DNA of 64,000 bases from Microvirga sp. KLBC 81 (GCF_003075415.1 NZ_QDAH01000014.1:1-64000), one strand, 5' to 3'; positions 45,116 through 54,680 are shown, counted from the first letter of the stretch. Notes: generated from the sequence alone by a model not told the origin. Made by a program: numbers and translations.

Positions 45116-45613
45116 ATGAAATTGACAGGCATTGCCGTTGCATTCGCTGCTCTCTCCAGCACCTGCGCTGCAGCGCAGACACCACGGCTCCTAGGCTCTT
45201 ATGGCAAATGGACCGCCTGGACCTTCAACGAGAACAACTCAAAGGCATGCTACGTCTACTCGGATGCCCTGTCGAAGAAGCCCGAGGCTCTCGATCATGG
45301 CAGGGTCGGCCTCTCCGTCCGCCGTCTCAACAGCGGAAAAACCCGGACCGAGGCGAGCCTTCAGACAGGCTATGACTTTGCGCCGTATGCGATCCAAGTC
45401 GCTGTCGGTAGCAAGCGCTTCACAATGATTCCGCGGGGCCACTATGCCTGGCTGCGAAAAACGGAGCGCGAGAAGGAGTTCGCACAGGCGCTTTCAAAAG
45501 GCCGGACGCTGACCGTTGAGGCTGTCTCGCGAAGGGGGAACAAGACAATCTATACCTTCTCACTCAAGGGCTTTAGCGCGGCCATACGCAAGGCACGCCG
45601 GACCTGCCGGTGA
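45116..45613 (+). CDS. IalB family (invasion-associated locus B) periplasmic protein
   Basis: 165 residues. Signal peptide 1-20 (VAFAALSSTCAAAQ). The core shows LGSYGKWTAWTFNENNSKACYVYSD, VGLSVRRLNSG and a C-terminal strand YTFSLKGFSAAIRKARRTC. This is the IalB fold with paired Cys. IalB was named in Bartonella, but in free-living Rhizobiales the family is simply periplasmic and of uncertain role. The next gene starts 4 bp after its stop. Confidence 0.8.
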   Translation: MKLTGIAVAFAALSSTCAAAQTPRLLGSYGKWTAWTFNENNSKACYVYSDALSKKPEALDHGRVGLSVRRLNSGKTRTEASLQTGYDFAPYAIQVAVGSKRFTMIPRGHYAWLRKTEREKEFAQALSKGRTLTVEAVSRRGNKTIYTFSLKGFSAAIRKARRTCR

Positions 45614-45617
45614 GCCG

Positions 45618-46135
45618 ATGAAGGTTCGTATTCTTCGTCCTGCTCCCACGATCGTGGCGCTCCTCACGATCTTTGTTCAGCAGGCTCTCGCCTCCTCATC
45701 CCTCCCGCGCTTTGCATCGCTGAAGAGGCCAGTTACGAACGTGCGTGCCGGACCCGGTACACAATATCCCATCCGGTGGATTTACCAACGGCAGGGACTC
45801 CCGGTTGAGATCATCGCCCGATTCGGGAACTGGCGCCGGGTCAGGGGCAGCGATGTTTCCGACGGTTCGATCCATGGTGCCCTGCTTTCCACACGGAGGA
45901 CGGCCCTCATCAGTCCCTGAAGCAAGTCCACTATCAACTTGCGGGCACGCCCAAACGAGAGAGCCGCTGTTGTCGCAAGGCTCGAACCGCGAGTTCCTGT
46001 TCGCCTTGGCCGGTGCGATCGCACCTGGTGCGCAGTGGGAGTCCCGGAGCATGATCTCAGCGGCTATGTCCGGCAGGTGAAGCTCTGGGGGGCTATCCGG
46101 ACGAAACCATTGGGCCCGCTCGTTCGAGAATCTGA
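45618..46135 (+). pseudogene. tandem SH3-domain exported protein gene, broken by a stop and a frameshift
   Basis: The frame from 45618 has a signal peptide (LLTIFVQQALA) and a first bacterial SH3 domain (VTNVRAGPGTQYPIRWIYQRQGLPVEII). TGA at 45918-45920 stands where relatives have Trp (ISPW), and the same frame continues with the second SH3 domain (INLRARPNERAAVVARLEP). The G-run near 46087-46092 then shifts frame; removing one G restores GYPDETIG and a stop at 46133-46135. Two lesions argue for true decay rather than error. It is cotranscribed with ialB. Confidence 0.75.
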
Positions 46136-46224
46136 GGAGCGTCAGACGACGACCGCCGATAAAACCCACGTGAGGACCTCACTTGAGAAGTGGCGCGACT
46201 TCTTCTGACCATCTTCGCCAAACA

Positions 46225-46252
46225 AGAGGATCAGGGGCAGCCTTGATCCTCT
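46225..46252 (+). terminator. hairpin, possible terminator
   Basis: AGAGGATCA pairs with TGATCCTCT around GGGGCAGCCT. There is no T-run after it, so it may instead be a processing or attenuating structure ahead of the gene at 46273. Confidence 0.4.
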
Positions 46253-46272
46253 GAATATCCTGAGAGGTACAG

Positions 46273-46881
46273 ATGATGCCCAGACATCCGCACGCAAGAT
46301 CACTAAACCACCTTGCGCTTCCCATCACACTGGCTCTCGCCGCCGTTTCCGGTTGGGGGCTGCTGTTCGCCTCGAGGCAATCGGCCGCCGAGTTCGAGGA
46401 GCATCTGCGTGGTCAGGCCTCCAGCTTGCATCAGAGGCAAATGGAGTTGCTTGACGAGCGCGCTCAGATGAAAGCTGCCGTCGCCAATATCGAGAAGCTC
46501 CGATCAGAGATTGCTGCTCTGCGCCAAGAGCAGAAAAGCCTGAAGCAGGCGCGAGACCAAGCCCAGGCAGAACTTGCCCGCGTTCAGGCGGAGCGGGAAG
46601 CAGTGCGGGATCGTTCAAGTCAGACTCAGTCTGCGGGAGGTGGAGCAGCCTCACCAACCGCCCATGGAGTGGAGCCTGATCATGCTAGCATTGTCGCGGC
46701 GCAGAGTGCCCTGATGAAACTCGGCTACGGTCCTCTTGTGGTAGACGGAATTGTCGGGCCGAGCACACGTCAGGCCATCGAGGATTATCAGCACGATCAT
46801 GGGCTGAGAGTGATCAGCGAGCTGGATCCGTCGACGCTGAGTCAGCTCACCGCTCCGGACAAGACTGCGACACTGGAGTAA
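46273..46881 (+). CDS. membrane-anchored coiled-coil protein with peptidoglycan-binding domain
   Basis: 202 residues. One membrane helix near residues 14-34 (LALPITLALAAVSGWGLLFA). A long coiled coil spans about 40-115 (HQRQMELLDERAQMKAAVANIEKL and onwards). A Ser/Gly linker and a C-terminal peptidoglycan_binding_1 domain follow (VAAQSALMKLGYGPLVVDGIVGPSTRQAIEDYQHDHGL, about 140-190). It probably spans from inner membrane to cell wall. GAGAGGTACAG precedes the start. Function otherwise unknown. Confidence 0.8.
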   Translation: MMPRHPHARSLNHLALPITLALAAVSGWGLLFASRQSAAEFEEHLRGQASSLHQRQMELLDERAQMKAAVANIEKLRSEIAALRQEQKSLKQARDQAQAELARVQAEREAVRDRSSQTQSAGGGAASPTAHGVEPDHASIVAAQSALMKLGYGPLVVDGIVGPSTRQAIEDYQHDHGLRVISELDPSTLSQLTAPDKTATLE

Positions 46882-46888
46882 GTCGCTC

Positions 46889-47700
46889 GGTTCTGTCGCA
46901 AACTCGAAGTATAGGCATTTTTCAGCGCCATTTTGCGTCGGGCTGTCTTGCAGTAACTCGGATCGGGCACATTGAGCCCAACTGCATGGGCCGCTCGGGC
47001 AGCGAGACCGAACAGCTGGTTGACCAGATGGGCTTCGCCTGTCGCTCCCGTAGCCCGGAGGATGCAGTGACTGCGACGGATCATGCGCATAACCTCGACA
47101 CCCTCAGGGTTGCGTCCGCTGTTTTCATCCTCTGGAAGCCACGCGTCGGCTGGATCACACGCTTGAGCGCGCCATGATCTGCCTCGATGATGTTATTCAA
47201 ATACTTCGATTTCCGGTGTTCGATGTGTTGCGGCAAGTGGCCTTCCCTCTGCAGGCGCCGGATTGCCTTCGGATAAGAAGCCAGTTTGGCAGTCGTGATC
47301 GAGGACGGCGGATAGTCGCTCATCATCCTCGTGGCTTTGCGTAGGAAGCGATAAGCCGCTCGAGTGTTCCGGCGATCAGACAGCATAAAATCAATGAGAT
47401 GACCGTACTTGTCGACTGCGCGGAACAGGTCCTTCCATTTTCCGCCCACCCGAACATAAGTTTCGTCCACGCGCCATGAACCAGACCGATGTCCCTGGTA
47501 TTGGCGCACCCTCTTCTCCATCTCCGGAGCATAGCGCTGGCCCCAGCGAAAAATCGTAGATGGATTGACGGCGACGCCACGCTCCTGCATCATCTCGGCC
47601 AGATCACGGCAGCTGATGGCGTACTTGCAGTACCAGCGAACACACAGCAGGATGATCTCAACCGGAAAGCGTCGGCGCTCGAACAGAGACAACGGAGCGG
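46889..47700 (-). mobile_element. IS6-family insertion sequence (second subgroup), right end unresolved
   Basis: The left inverted repeat GGTTCTGTCGCAAA (46889-46902) lies 8 bp after the stop of the peptidoglycan-binding gene. The transposase frame lies inside on the minus strand. The matching right repeat was not found in the next 120 bp, so the right limit given is only the transposase start region. Confidence 0.6.
46903..47692 (-). pseudogene. IS6-family transposase with frameshift
   Basis: From 47692 the frame reads RRFPVEIILLCVRWYCKYAISCRDLAEMM, then WRVDETYVRVGGKWKDLFRAVD and KSKYLNNIIEADHGALKR, giving all three acidic positions. Near 47090 it leaves frame and ends at 47081. The other frame continues VEVMRMIRRSHCIL and VNQLFGLAA, the normal C-terminus. 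A single indel separates them. TTAKLASYP replaces the usual second catalytic TTDKA-type segment, in which Asp is lost to Ala, a second sign of inactivity. Confidence 0.75.
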
Positions 47701-47882
47701 CTCCTCAGATTGCAGCCTTCCTTCTCAACTGCCAAGGTTAACGCATCGGTGCCTCGGCCGCTGCATCCCGAGTTGTCCAGACAGCAGAAATCGCACTGCC
47801 GGCAGCAATTGCGACTCGTAGGCTCCCCGTTGGAGCCAGTAATGCGTGCGTCTCTTGATCCATGCTCACCAATGCTCTTAAT

Positions 47883-48518
47883 TCAGTACCCGCCGAAGAC
47901 TCGGCGAAGCTCTTCGACTTGGTCCGGCGTCAGCATGCGGCACGGGAGCGAACGCAGGGTGACAAGCAGCTTGGCCGTTTCCTCGAGTTCCTCGGAAGCA
48001 TAGACTGCAGACGCCAAGTCGCTCCCCGTCACGATGGGACCATGGTTGGCAAGAAGCACGGCGGCGTAGCGCCCTGCAAGCTCTCGGATCAAATCCCCTG
48101 AGGCCGGATCGCCCGGTCGAACGTATGGCACCAATTTCACCTGCCCCACCCGCATGACAACATATGGAGTGAGAGGCGGGATACAATTATCTTCGTTCAC
48201 ATCCGACAGGCAGGATAGTGCCGTCGCATAGGTCGAATGGAGATGAACAACTGCGCCGATTCCCGACCGGCTCTCATAGAAGGCCCGGTGCAGGAACACC
48301 TCTTTCGATGGCGCATCTCCGGAGACATGACGCCAGTCCCTGTCGACCTTGGAGATCCGCTCCGGATCGAGAAAGCCGAGACAGGAGTACGTGGGTGTGA
48401 TCAGCCAACCATCCTCAAGGGCGACACTGATGTTACCAGCAGAACCGACCGAAAAGCCTCTGTCGAAGAGCGATTTCGAGAAGCGTACAAGCTGTTCGCG
48501 GAGCTTGGACTCAGACAT
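47883..48518 (-). CDS. otnC: 3-oxo-tetronate 4-phosphate decarboxylase (OtnC), class II aldolase fold
   Basis: 211 residues from the ATG at 48518, which overlaps the OtnK stop by 8 bp. Class II aldolase/adducin fold: VGSAGNISVALEDGWLITPT, the Glu-bearing SKEVFLHRAFY, the zinc-binding HLHSTYATALSCL and LLANHGPIV. In the characterised tetronate pathway OtnC decarboxylates 3-oxo-tetronate 4-phosphate to dihydroxyacetone phosphate. The pairing with a DUF1537 kinase supports this over fuculose-phosphate aldolase. It is the last gene of the minus-strand operon. Confidence 0.85.
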   Translation of the reverse strand: MSESKLREQLVRFSKSLFDRGFSVGSAGNISVALEDGWLITPTYSCLGFLDPERISKVDRDWRHVSGDAPSKEVFLHRAFYESRSGIGAVVHLHSTYATALSCLSDVNEDNCIPPLTPYVVMRVGQVKLVPYVRPGDPASGDLIRELAGRYAAVLLANHGPIVTGSDLASAVYASEELEETAKLLVTLRSLPCRMLTPDQVEELRRVFGGY

Positions 48519-49785
48519 CGGTTCCTTCCAATTTACGCAATGCCTTGAAAAAGTCCGGGGCTCCGAAATTGCCGGACTTGAGTGCCAGAGCGACGGGTTG
48601 ATCGCCGCTAGACACCAACACCGGCACGCCGGGGTCAATCTCCGGCCCGATGCTCAGGGCTCCAAGATTCAATGCCGAGATAATCGCTCCTGACGTTTCG
48701 CCGCCAGCGACAACCAGACGACGGACCCCGCTTGCGATTAGGGCCTGTGCGGTACTGGCGAACAGGGAATCCAGTACCGCTGCAACCTGCTCCCTGCCGT
48801 ACTTCGCCTGAGTCTTCGCAACTTGTTCCGGATCACCGGACGAATATGCGAGAGGCGCCCTGCCCTCATGCTCCCGCAGGAATGCAACCAAGTCTGAAGG
48901 TGTCGTCTTGCCCGTCATCACATCGTCGACGCTGATGGCAAGAACGGGATGGCTCTCTGCATGCTTTTGGATCTGGCTTCGAGTCGCACCCGAGCAGCTT
49001 CCCGCCAGAATGGCTTCGGGCCCGGCGACGACGGGAGATTCAGGTCTCTGTCCCGAGGCCAGTCCCTCCGCAATAAAGTTGGCAGGCAAGCCAATGGCTA
49101 TACCGGAACCACCCGTGATGAGAGGAGCGTGCCGGCAGGCCGCGCCGATCGTCACAAGATCATCGTCGGTGATGGCATCCGCGATGACCAGCATCTCGCC
49201 TTGGTTGGCCGCGCGATTGAGAGCTTCACCGATGGCGGCCGTTCCCTGGCGCACAATTGTCCATGGCACGTGCCCAACAGGTGCCGCGGACTGGCGGGCG
49301 AGCCAGCGCCTGATGTCGGGATCGGTCATCGGGTTGAGCGGATGGTTCTGCAGTCCCGACTCGTTCAGAAGCCGGTCAAAGACGAACAAATGGCCCTGGT
49401 AGACGGTCCGGCCCACCGTCGGGAAGGCCGGACAGGCGACGACACCCTTGACGCCCAGGCGCGCGGCCAACGCTTCACCGACAGGACCAATGTTGCCTTC
49501 CGCCATCGAGTCGAATGTGGAGCAGTATTTGAAGATGATCTGACGGCATTCCTGCTGCAGCAGCCATTGCAACGCCGCCAGAGACTGCTCGACGGCCTCT
49601 CGAGCCGGGATTGAACGGCTCTTAAGGGCCACCACACCACACTCGATATTCTCTGGCGCAGGGGCAGTGGGGACACCGAGGAACTGCGCCGTCCGTAACC
49701 CGCCCTGCCCCGGCAAACCCTTTGCAATGGTGTTCGCGATGTCGCTCGCGCCGGTGAAGTCATCTGCAATTACGCCAAGAAGCAT
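48511..49785 (-). CDS. otnK: 3-oxo-tetronate kinase (OtnK), DUF1537 family
   Basis: 424 residues from the ATG at 49785. The N-terminal sugar-acid domain opens with VIADDFTGASDIAN (5-18). The C-terminal nucleotide-binding domain has VAGGETSGAIISALNL and the ending DFFKALRKLE. This is the Four-Carbon acid sugar kinase family. OtnK phosphorylates 3-oxo-tetronate at O4 using ATP. The coupled OtnC and the OtnI homologue at 59901 specify the L-threonate/D-erythronate branch, rather than DtnK for D-threonate. Confidence 0.87.
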   Translation of the reverse strand: MLLGVIADDFTGASDIANTIAKGLPGQGGLRTAQFLGVPTAPAPENIECGVVALKSRSIPAREAVEQSLAALQWLLQQECRQIIFKYCSTFDSMAEGNIGPVGEALAARLGVKGVVACPAFPTVGRTVYQGHLFVFDRLLNESGLQNHPLNPMTDPDIRRWLARQSAAPVGHVPWTIVRQGTAAIGEALNRAANQGEMLVIADAITDDDLVTIGAACRHAPLITGGSGIAIGLPANFIAEGLASGQRPESPVVAGPEAILAGSCSGATRSQIQKHAESHPVLAISVDDVMTGKTTPSDLVAFLREHEGRAPLAYSSGDPEQVAKTQAKYGREQVAAVLDSLFASTAQALIASGVRRLVVAGGETSGAIISALNLGALSIGPEIDPGVPVLVSSGDQPVALALKSGNFGAPDFFKALRKLEGTDV

Positions 49786-49796
49786 AAGGTTGACTT

Positions 49797-50462
49797 TCAA
49801 TGTCCAGACGCAACAAGGCGCTTCAACTTCGCGACAGCTGCATCCGGACTGGTGAGAACCGGGATGTTCGTTGCGGATCTGACTGCAGTCGCGGCGCGCG
49901 CAGTCGAGAAATGGGCGAGAACGATGGCGTCATACTCAGACAATTCGCGAGCCTTCTCAGCCACGAGCCTGTTATGCGTTTCGGCATCCCCTGCCCGCAG
50001 CGCAGTCATGGCAGGCTCAACCACAAAGGTCTCGATGGTTGCTTCTGGCGAAAGTCGCTGCGCTTCCTCTTTGAATTCGGCCTCCATGCTGGCTTGAGCA
50101 GGCTTGAAGGTCGCAATCATGGCGGTTCTACCGCCGCGGCGGATGGCAGCCTCGAACATTGCCTCGTTGGGCTTGAGCACGGGAACGTCCATGAGACCCG
50201 CAGCCTTTTCGATAGCAGGTCCGAACGAGGAGCAAGTGTAGAGAATACCGTCTGAGCCAATCTTCTGGGCGTAAAAAGCCAAGTCGACGATGCGCTCGGT
50301 CAAGCATTCCGTCAGTTCGCCTGCGGCGGCGAGATCCGGCGACAGGCTGTCTTCAAGGATATTGATAGGCTCAGCCTCGGGCCAAGTGGCCGCAAGAGCC
50401 TCTTTGATAGGTTCAATGGCGACAGGGGTCGCGTGAATAAGAGCAATCCTGGGACGGGACAT
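49797..50462 (-). CDS. Asp/Glu racemase superfamily protein with one catalytic Cys
   Basis: 221 residues. The two-lobed racemase fold is recognisable from IALIHATPVAIEPI and GILYTCSSFGPAIEKAAGL, with Cys77 in the first active-site loop. The second loop, normally containing Cys (LGCTH), reads LAHFSTA at residues 182-188 and has none. Two-base racemisation is therefore unlikely. It could be a decarboxylase, isomerase or lyase of a sugar acid. OtnK starts 11 bp downstream. Its exact role in the tetronate pathway is unknown. Confidence 0.75.
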   Translation of the reverse strand: MSRPRIALIHATPVAIEPIKEALAATWPEAEPINILEDSLSPDLAAAGELTECLTERIVDLAFYAQKIGSDGILYTCSSFGPAIEKAAGLMDVPVLKPNEAMFEAAIRRGGRTAMIATFKPAQASMEAEFKEEAQRLSPEATIETFVVEPAMTALRAGDAETHNRLVAEKARELSEYDAIVLAHFSTARAATAVRSATNIPVLTSPDAAVAKLKRLVASGH

Positions 50463-50526
50463 GCCTGCAACTCATAAAGGTTGGAAACGGCCATGATCGG
50501 TCACGATCATGGCCGCTGATTGATGC

Positions 50527-51600
50527 TTAGGATACAGCTGGGAAGACCCAGACGCTCTCGCGCGGGAACTCGCACCAGACTTCTCCGGGCGGCAGAGCTT
50601 TCGTACCATGTGCCTTCACTGCGAAATCGCCTTTACGGATGCGATACTCCCAGCGGTCACCCAAAAACAGGCTATCGTCGAGCTGCATCTGCAGTCGATT
50701 AGGACCAGGAGTATCCGATACCGAAATCTGCTCAACACGGATCACAACCTGAGCATCTCCTTGGGGTACGAGGCCGTTGCTGTCCTTCACAACACCATCG
50801 AGCGCCCATCCGGCGCCCGTGACGGTCGCTTGGCCCCCGTTCAGCGCACCGAGCTTGCCACGAGCGATATTGTTGGCCCCCAGGAAGTCGGCCGCGTAGA
50901 AGCTCTTCGGGTTCGAGTAGATGTCGCGCGGCGAGCCCTCCTGAACGATCCGACCATCTTTGAGCAGGAGAATGTTATCCGCAGCAGCTAAAGCCTCCGT
51001 CTGGTCGTGAGTCACCAGAATCGCGCAGATCTCCAGGTCGAGGATCAGCTTCCTGATCCAGTAGCGGGCTTCTTCCCGCAGCTTTGCGTCCAGGTTTGAG
51101 AGAGGTTCGTCAAGCAGAAGCACGCGCGGCTCATAGACGAGCGCCCGGCAAATCGCCACACGCTGCTGCTGACCGCCCGACAGCTGAGATGGATAGCGAT
51201 CTGCAAGATGACCAAGGCCCATGCGGTCCAGGATCATCTGGATACGTCGTCCCATCTCGGTGCTGTCGACGCCGCGGAGTTTCAGACCATAGCCGACATT
51301 CTCCTTTACGGTGCGGTGCGGCCAGAGCGCATAGGACTGGAACACGAGACCAATGTTGCGCTGCTCGGGCGGCAAGGCGATGCCCTTCTGGCTGTCCAGG
51401 GCAGTTTTATCGCCGATCCTGATATAGCCGATTTCCGGCTGCTCCAGGCCGGCGATGCAGCGCAACAGGGTGGTCTTTCCGCTACCGGATGCCCCCAGCA
51501 GGGCGACGATCGAGCCGCGTTCGGCCGTAAAGGACGCGCCCTTCAGAATGTGGACGTTACCCAGCCACTTCTCGACGTTGGTGACGGTCAGCTCAGTCAT
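50527..51600 (-). CDS. ABC transporter ATP-binding protein (iron/putrescine-type)
   Basis: 357 residues from the ATG at 51600, overlapping the permease stop by 8 bp (ATGACTGA). Walker A GASGSGKTTLLR near residue 39, signature LSGGQQQRVAICRAL, Walker B VLLLDEPLSNLD, and switch VTHDQTEAL. A C-terminal TOBE-like domain (ARGKLGALNGGQATVTGAG) regulates transport. This MalK-related class serves Fe3+, spermidine, thiamine and some organic-acid importers. The operon context suggests sugar-acid import. Confidence 0.92.
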   Translation of the reverse strand: MTELTVTNVEKWLGNVHILKGASFTAERGSIVALLGASGSGKTTLLRCIAGLEQPEIGYIRIGDKTALDSQKGIALPPEQRNIGLVFQSYALWPHRTVKENVGYGLKLRGVDSTEMGRRIQMILDRMGLGHLADRYPSQLSGGQQQRVAICRALVYEPRVLLLDEPLSNLDAKLREEARYWIRKLILDLEICAILVTHDQTEALAAADNILLLKDGRIVQEGSPRDIYSNPKSFYAADFLGANNIARGKLGALNGGQATVTGAGWALDGVVKDSNGLVPQGDAQVVIRVEQISVSDTPGPNRLQMQLDDSLFLGDRWEYRIRKGDFAVKAHGTKALPPGEVWCEFPRESVWVFPAVS

Positions 51601-53356
51601 GGATGCGTACTCCAAGGCGCAGGGCCAATGTGAGGCCGACGGCGGTGAGAATGATGCTGATGAAGGCGAGGGCGGCGATCATGTCCATCGCACCCGTCTG
51701 AAGGAGAGACACCATGAGCGACCCGATGACCTCGGTCCCGGCGCTCATGAGGTACACGCCCGTTGCGTATTCTCTGAGAAAGATGATCATGATCAGGGCC
51801 CACGCACCAGGGAGACCCGGACGCACGATCGGGATCACGACATCGCGCCAGGTCCGTCCGACGCTGGCGCCCGTGGTTCGGGCCGCCTCCTCAAGCTCTG
51901 GGCTCACCTGGAGCAGCGTTCCCTGCAGGAGACGCAAGCCATAGGAAAGACCCACGATCACATAGGCGACGAAGAGGCTCACCAGAGTTGGCCGCAGCGG
52001 TGTCAGGAATGGGATGAACAGGAAGACCCAGAAGAATGCGAGGCCGATGACGAGACCCGGCAGCGCACGCGGCAGGAGAACGAGATAGTCGAGCACGGTG
52101 TTCGACATGCCCCTGTTGCGGTGCCCGGCCAGTCCGATCAGCAGATAGATGCCGACGGCAAGAGCACCACCGATAGCAGAGAGCAGAATCGTATTGATGA
52201 TGCCGCGAACGAGGCTCGGGACTTCTGTGAGACGATGGAAGTTTGCGAGCGTGAGTTGGTCGAAGAGGTCGACTCCCTCACCCCATGCGTTGACGAAGGC
52301 ACGCAGCACGATACCCGCAATCGGCAACACGACGGACACGAACAGCCATAGGCCGATCAGGCTCAGGGCAATGATCTGGCCCTTGCGTCCGAGCTTCAGA
52401 GGAGTTACCCGTGCGCCCTTCCCGCCCAAAGCCGCATAGCGGCGGCTGTTGCGCAGAAGACGGCGCTGGAAGTACACCAATGGCAAAGTGATCAGGATCA
52501 GCACCATGGCGACGGCGGCCATGAGCTGACAGGTCGGAACACCGAAGAGGGTTGTCAGCTTGTAGGTGTAGGTCGTCAGCACCATGATGCCATTCGGGTC
52601 TCCGAGCACGAGCGGAATACCGAACATTTCGAAGCCTAGCAGCAGGTTCAAAGCAGCCGAGAAGATGATGGCGGGCAGAACCATCGGCAGGGTGACATCG
52701 AGCGAAACCCTCCAGATGCCTGCACCTGTGGTGCGTGCAGCCTCCTCCAGATCGGACGGAAGATTGCGCATTGCCGCCGAGATGTAGAGATAGACGTTCG
52801 GCACGTGGCTCAGGCCGGCGATGATGATGATGCCGGTGATGGAATAAAGATTCCACGGGACGAAGCCGAGGGTGTCGCGCAGCAACAGCGAGATGAAGCC
52901 TGACGGTCCGACCGAAACCGTATAGCCGAAGGCCAGCACGACCGACGAGATGAACATCGGAACGAGGACCAGGATTTCCAGAAGGCGCTTTCCCTTGATA
53001 TCCGTCCGCGTCAGCAGGAAAGCCAAGCCGCCTCCAAGCGGGACCGCAACAATGACCATCCCAAACGCCAGGAGCGTCGTTGTCCATAAAGCGTCATAGA
53101 AGGATGGGTCGGTCAGAATGTACTGGTAGGACTCCAGGCTGAGGCTTGAGGAGGCGTTGAAGAACGCTCCGTTGAGAAAACTCTGATAAACAATAAGACC
53201 AACGGGCGTCAGGATCGCCAACGCCAACAATCCGATAACAACGATCCGGTAGATGCGGGCATCGTTTCTGGGGACTGTGCGTGGCTGCACGTCAGCTGTG
53301 GTATTCGGCCAGATACCGTTCACGGCGGGGCCTGCAGTGTTGAGATCAACAGCCAT
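51593..53356 (-). CDS. ABC transporter permease, fused double permease
   Basis: 587 residues with about 12 membrane helices in two homologous halves. Each half ends with the EAA-type coupling loop: LEEAARTTGAGIWRVSLDVTLPMVLPAI and LEEAARTTGASVGRTWRDVVIPIVRPGL. This fused FbpB/SfuB arrangement forms the entire membrane channel of iron-type importers, which also carry organic acids and phosphonates. The start has AGGTAACTG upstream. It lies between the binding protein and the ATPase genes. Confidence 0.92.
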   Translation of the reverse strand: MAVDLNTAGPAVNGIWPNTTADVQPRTVPRNDARIYRIVVIGLLALAILTPVGLIVYQSFLNGAFFNASSSLSLESYQYILTDPSFYDALWTTTLLAFGMVIVAVPLGGGLAFLLTRTDIKGKRLLEILVLVPMFISSVVLAFGYTVSVGPSGFISLLLRDTLGFVPWNLYSITGIIIIAGLSHVPNVYLYISAAMRNLPSDLEEAARTTGAGIWRVSLDVTLPMVLPAIIFSAALNLLLGFEMFGIPLVLGDPNGIMVLTTYTYKLTTLFGVPTCQLMAAVAMVLILITLPLVYFQRRLLRNSRRYAALGGKGARVTPLKLGRKGQIIALSLIGLWLFVSVVLPIAGIVLRAFVNAWGEGVDLFDQLTLANFHRLTEVPSLVRGIINTILLSAIGGALAVGIYLLIGLAGHRNRGMSNTVLDYLVLLPRALPGLVIGLAFFWVFLFIPFLTPLRPTLVSLFVAYVIVGLSYGLRLLQGTLLQVSPELEEAARTTGASVGRTWRDVVIPIVRPGLPGAWALIMIIFLREYATGVYLMSAGTEVIGSLMVSLLQTGAMDMIAALAFISIILTAVGLTLALRLGVRIHD

Positions 53357-53436
53357 CAGTTACCTCCGATCACACAAAAAGAGAGGAACATGGGCGGCTC
53401 CCAATGGGAGAGCCGCCTGTGACGAAGCTGAACGTC

Positions 53437-54546
53437 TTATGAGCCGCTCAGAGACGCCTTCCACTCGCGGAAAAACTGCACGCGCTTCTGCGGATTGAGA
53501 TATTCCAGGAGGTGGTCGTCGAGGGCGATCGGCTTCAGGTTGCCCCCAACACGCTCTGTCAGGCTCTTCAAATTAAAGCCTTGCTCCACATCAGTGCGAA
53601 CCGACGGGATTCCGCCTGCAGCAAGAGCGGTCTGACCTTCCTTGGACAGCATGAAGTCGACAAGCACCTTTGCGGCATTCGGATGAGGAGCCTTCTTCGT
53701 GATGAGCGCCACACGCGAGAAAGCAGGCGTGTAGTCCTTACCAAAGGCTACACCCAGGTTCGGGCTTTCCTTGACCCACTGCAGACCGTAGGAGCCGATG
53801 ATGTTGAAGGCGATCACGTTCTCACCGGAGACGACCGTCTCCTTCATCGAGCCAGAGCTCGAATAGGTGCGTCCACTCACAGCACCGAAAGCCTTGGCGA
53901 GATCCCAGAAATCCTTGGTCTGGCGTGCATCGTTGGTGTGATGGAGGAAGCCGGAGCCGCTCTTTTCAGGGTCGAAGGTCGCGACCTTACCTTTGAGTTC
54001 ACTCTTGTTGTCCTGCAGGAACTTGATCAGCTCGGCGCGGGTCTTCGGAACGCGGTTTTCCGGTAACGCCTTCGTGTTGTAGATGATACCGATCGGCTCG
54101 ACGCTGGTTGCGTAGAGCGTGTCCTTGTATTTGCCCCAATCCGGAACATTGGAAGCCTCTGGCGACTTATAGGCTTCCGTATGACCGCCTTTCACCAGCG
54201 ACACCTGGTAGTCCATGGCCGAGCTCCAAACCACATCGGCCCCGACCTGTCCGGCTGCCGCTTCAGAGATCACGCGGTTGTAAGCGCCGTTCGTGCCGAG
54301 ATCGTTGTACTCGACCTTGATGCCGGGGAACTTCTTGGCGAAGGCATCGAGGAAAGGTTGAGCCTGGGCTTGATCGGTAGAGGTATAGATTGTGACGGTG
54401 CCTTCCTTTTTTGCCGCCGCGATGACGTTGGCGTAATCAGCGGGATATGCGGCGGGCACATCCTGTGCGAGCGCTGGGATAGCCGTTACTGCAAGAATGG
54501 CCGTTGCCCAGGACAGACGTTGCATGGCCTTAGAGGCTAGCTTCAT
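53437..54546 (-). CDS. ABC transporter substrate-binding protein (iron-type, family 1)
   Basis: 369 residues. Signal peptide about 1-27 (ATAILAVTAIPALAQ). Mature N-terminus VPAAYPADYANVIAAAKKEGTVTIYTSTD and the hinge strands (YNDLGTNGAYNRVISEA) are those of FbpA-like proteins. The tyrosines typical of iron ligands are not obvious as a pair, so an organic anion is more probable than Fe3+ (inference). It is the most upstream transporter gene and follows the dehydrogenase by 134 bp. Confidence 0.9.
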   Translation of the reverse strand: MKLASKAMQRLSWATAILAVTAIPALAQDVPAAYPADYANVIAAAKKEGTVTIYTSTDQAQAQPFLDAFAKKFPGIKVEYNDLGTNGAYNRVISEAAAGQVGADVVWSSAMDYQVSLVKGGHTEAYKSPEASNVPDWGKYKDTLYATSVEPIGIIYNTKALPENRVPKTRAELIKFLQDNKSELKGKVATFDPEKSGSGFLHHTNDARQTKDFWDLAKAFGAVSGRTYSSSGSMKETVVSGENVIAFNIIGSYGLQWVKESPNLGVAFGKDYTPAFSRVALITKKAPHPNAAKVLVDFMLSKEGQTALAAGGIPSVRTDVEQGFNLKSLTERVGGNLKPIALDDHLLEYLNPQKRVQFFREWKASLSGS

Positions 54547-54680
54547 GTTTCCACTCCCTGTGGTGATCTATGGTTGGGGCGCTTCAATGCGCCGTCTCGT
54601 TTCTTGCGCCGATGCTGGCGGGATGGCCTTGGCCATAGGTGCGACCGACTGAGTTTGGTTCGGCCGATCGCCAGAAGTCG

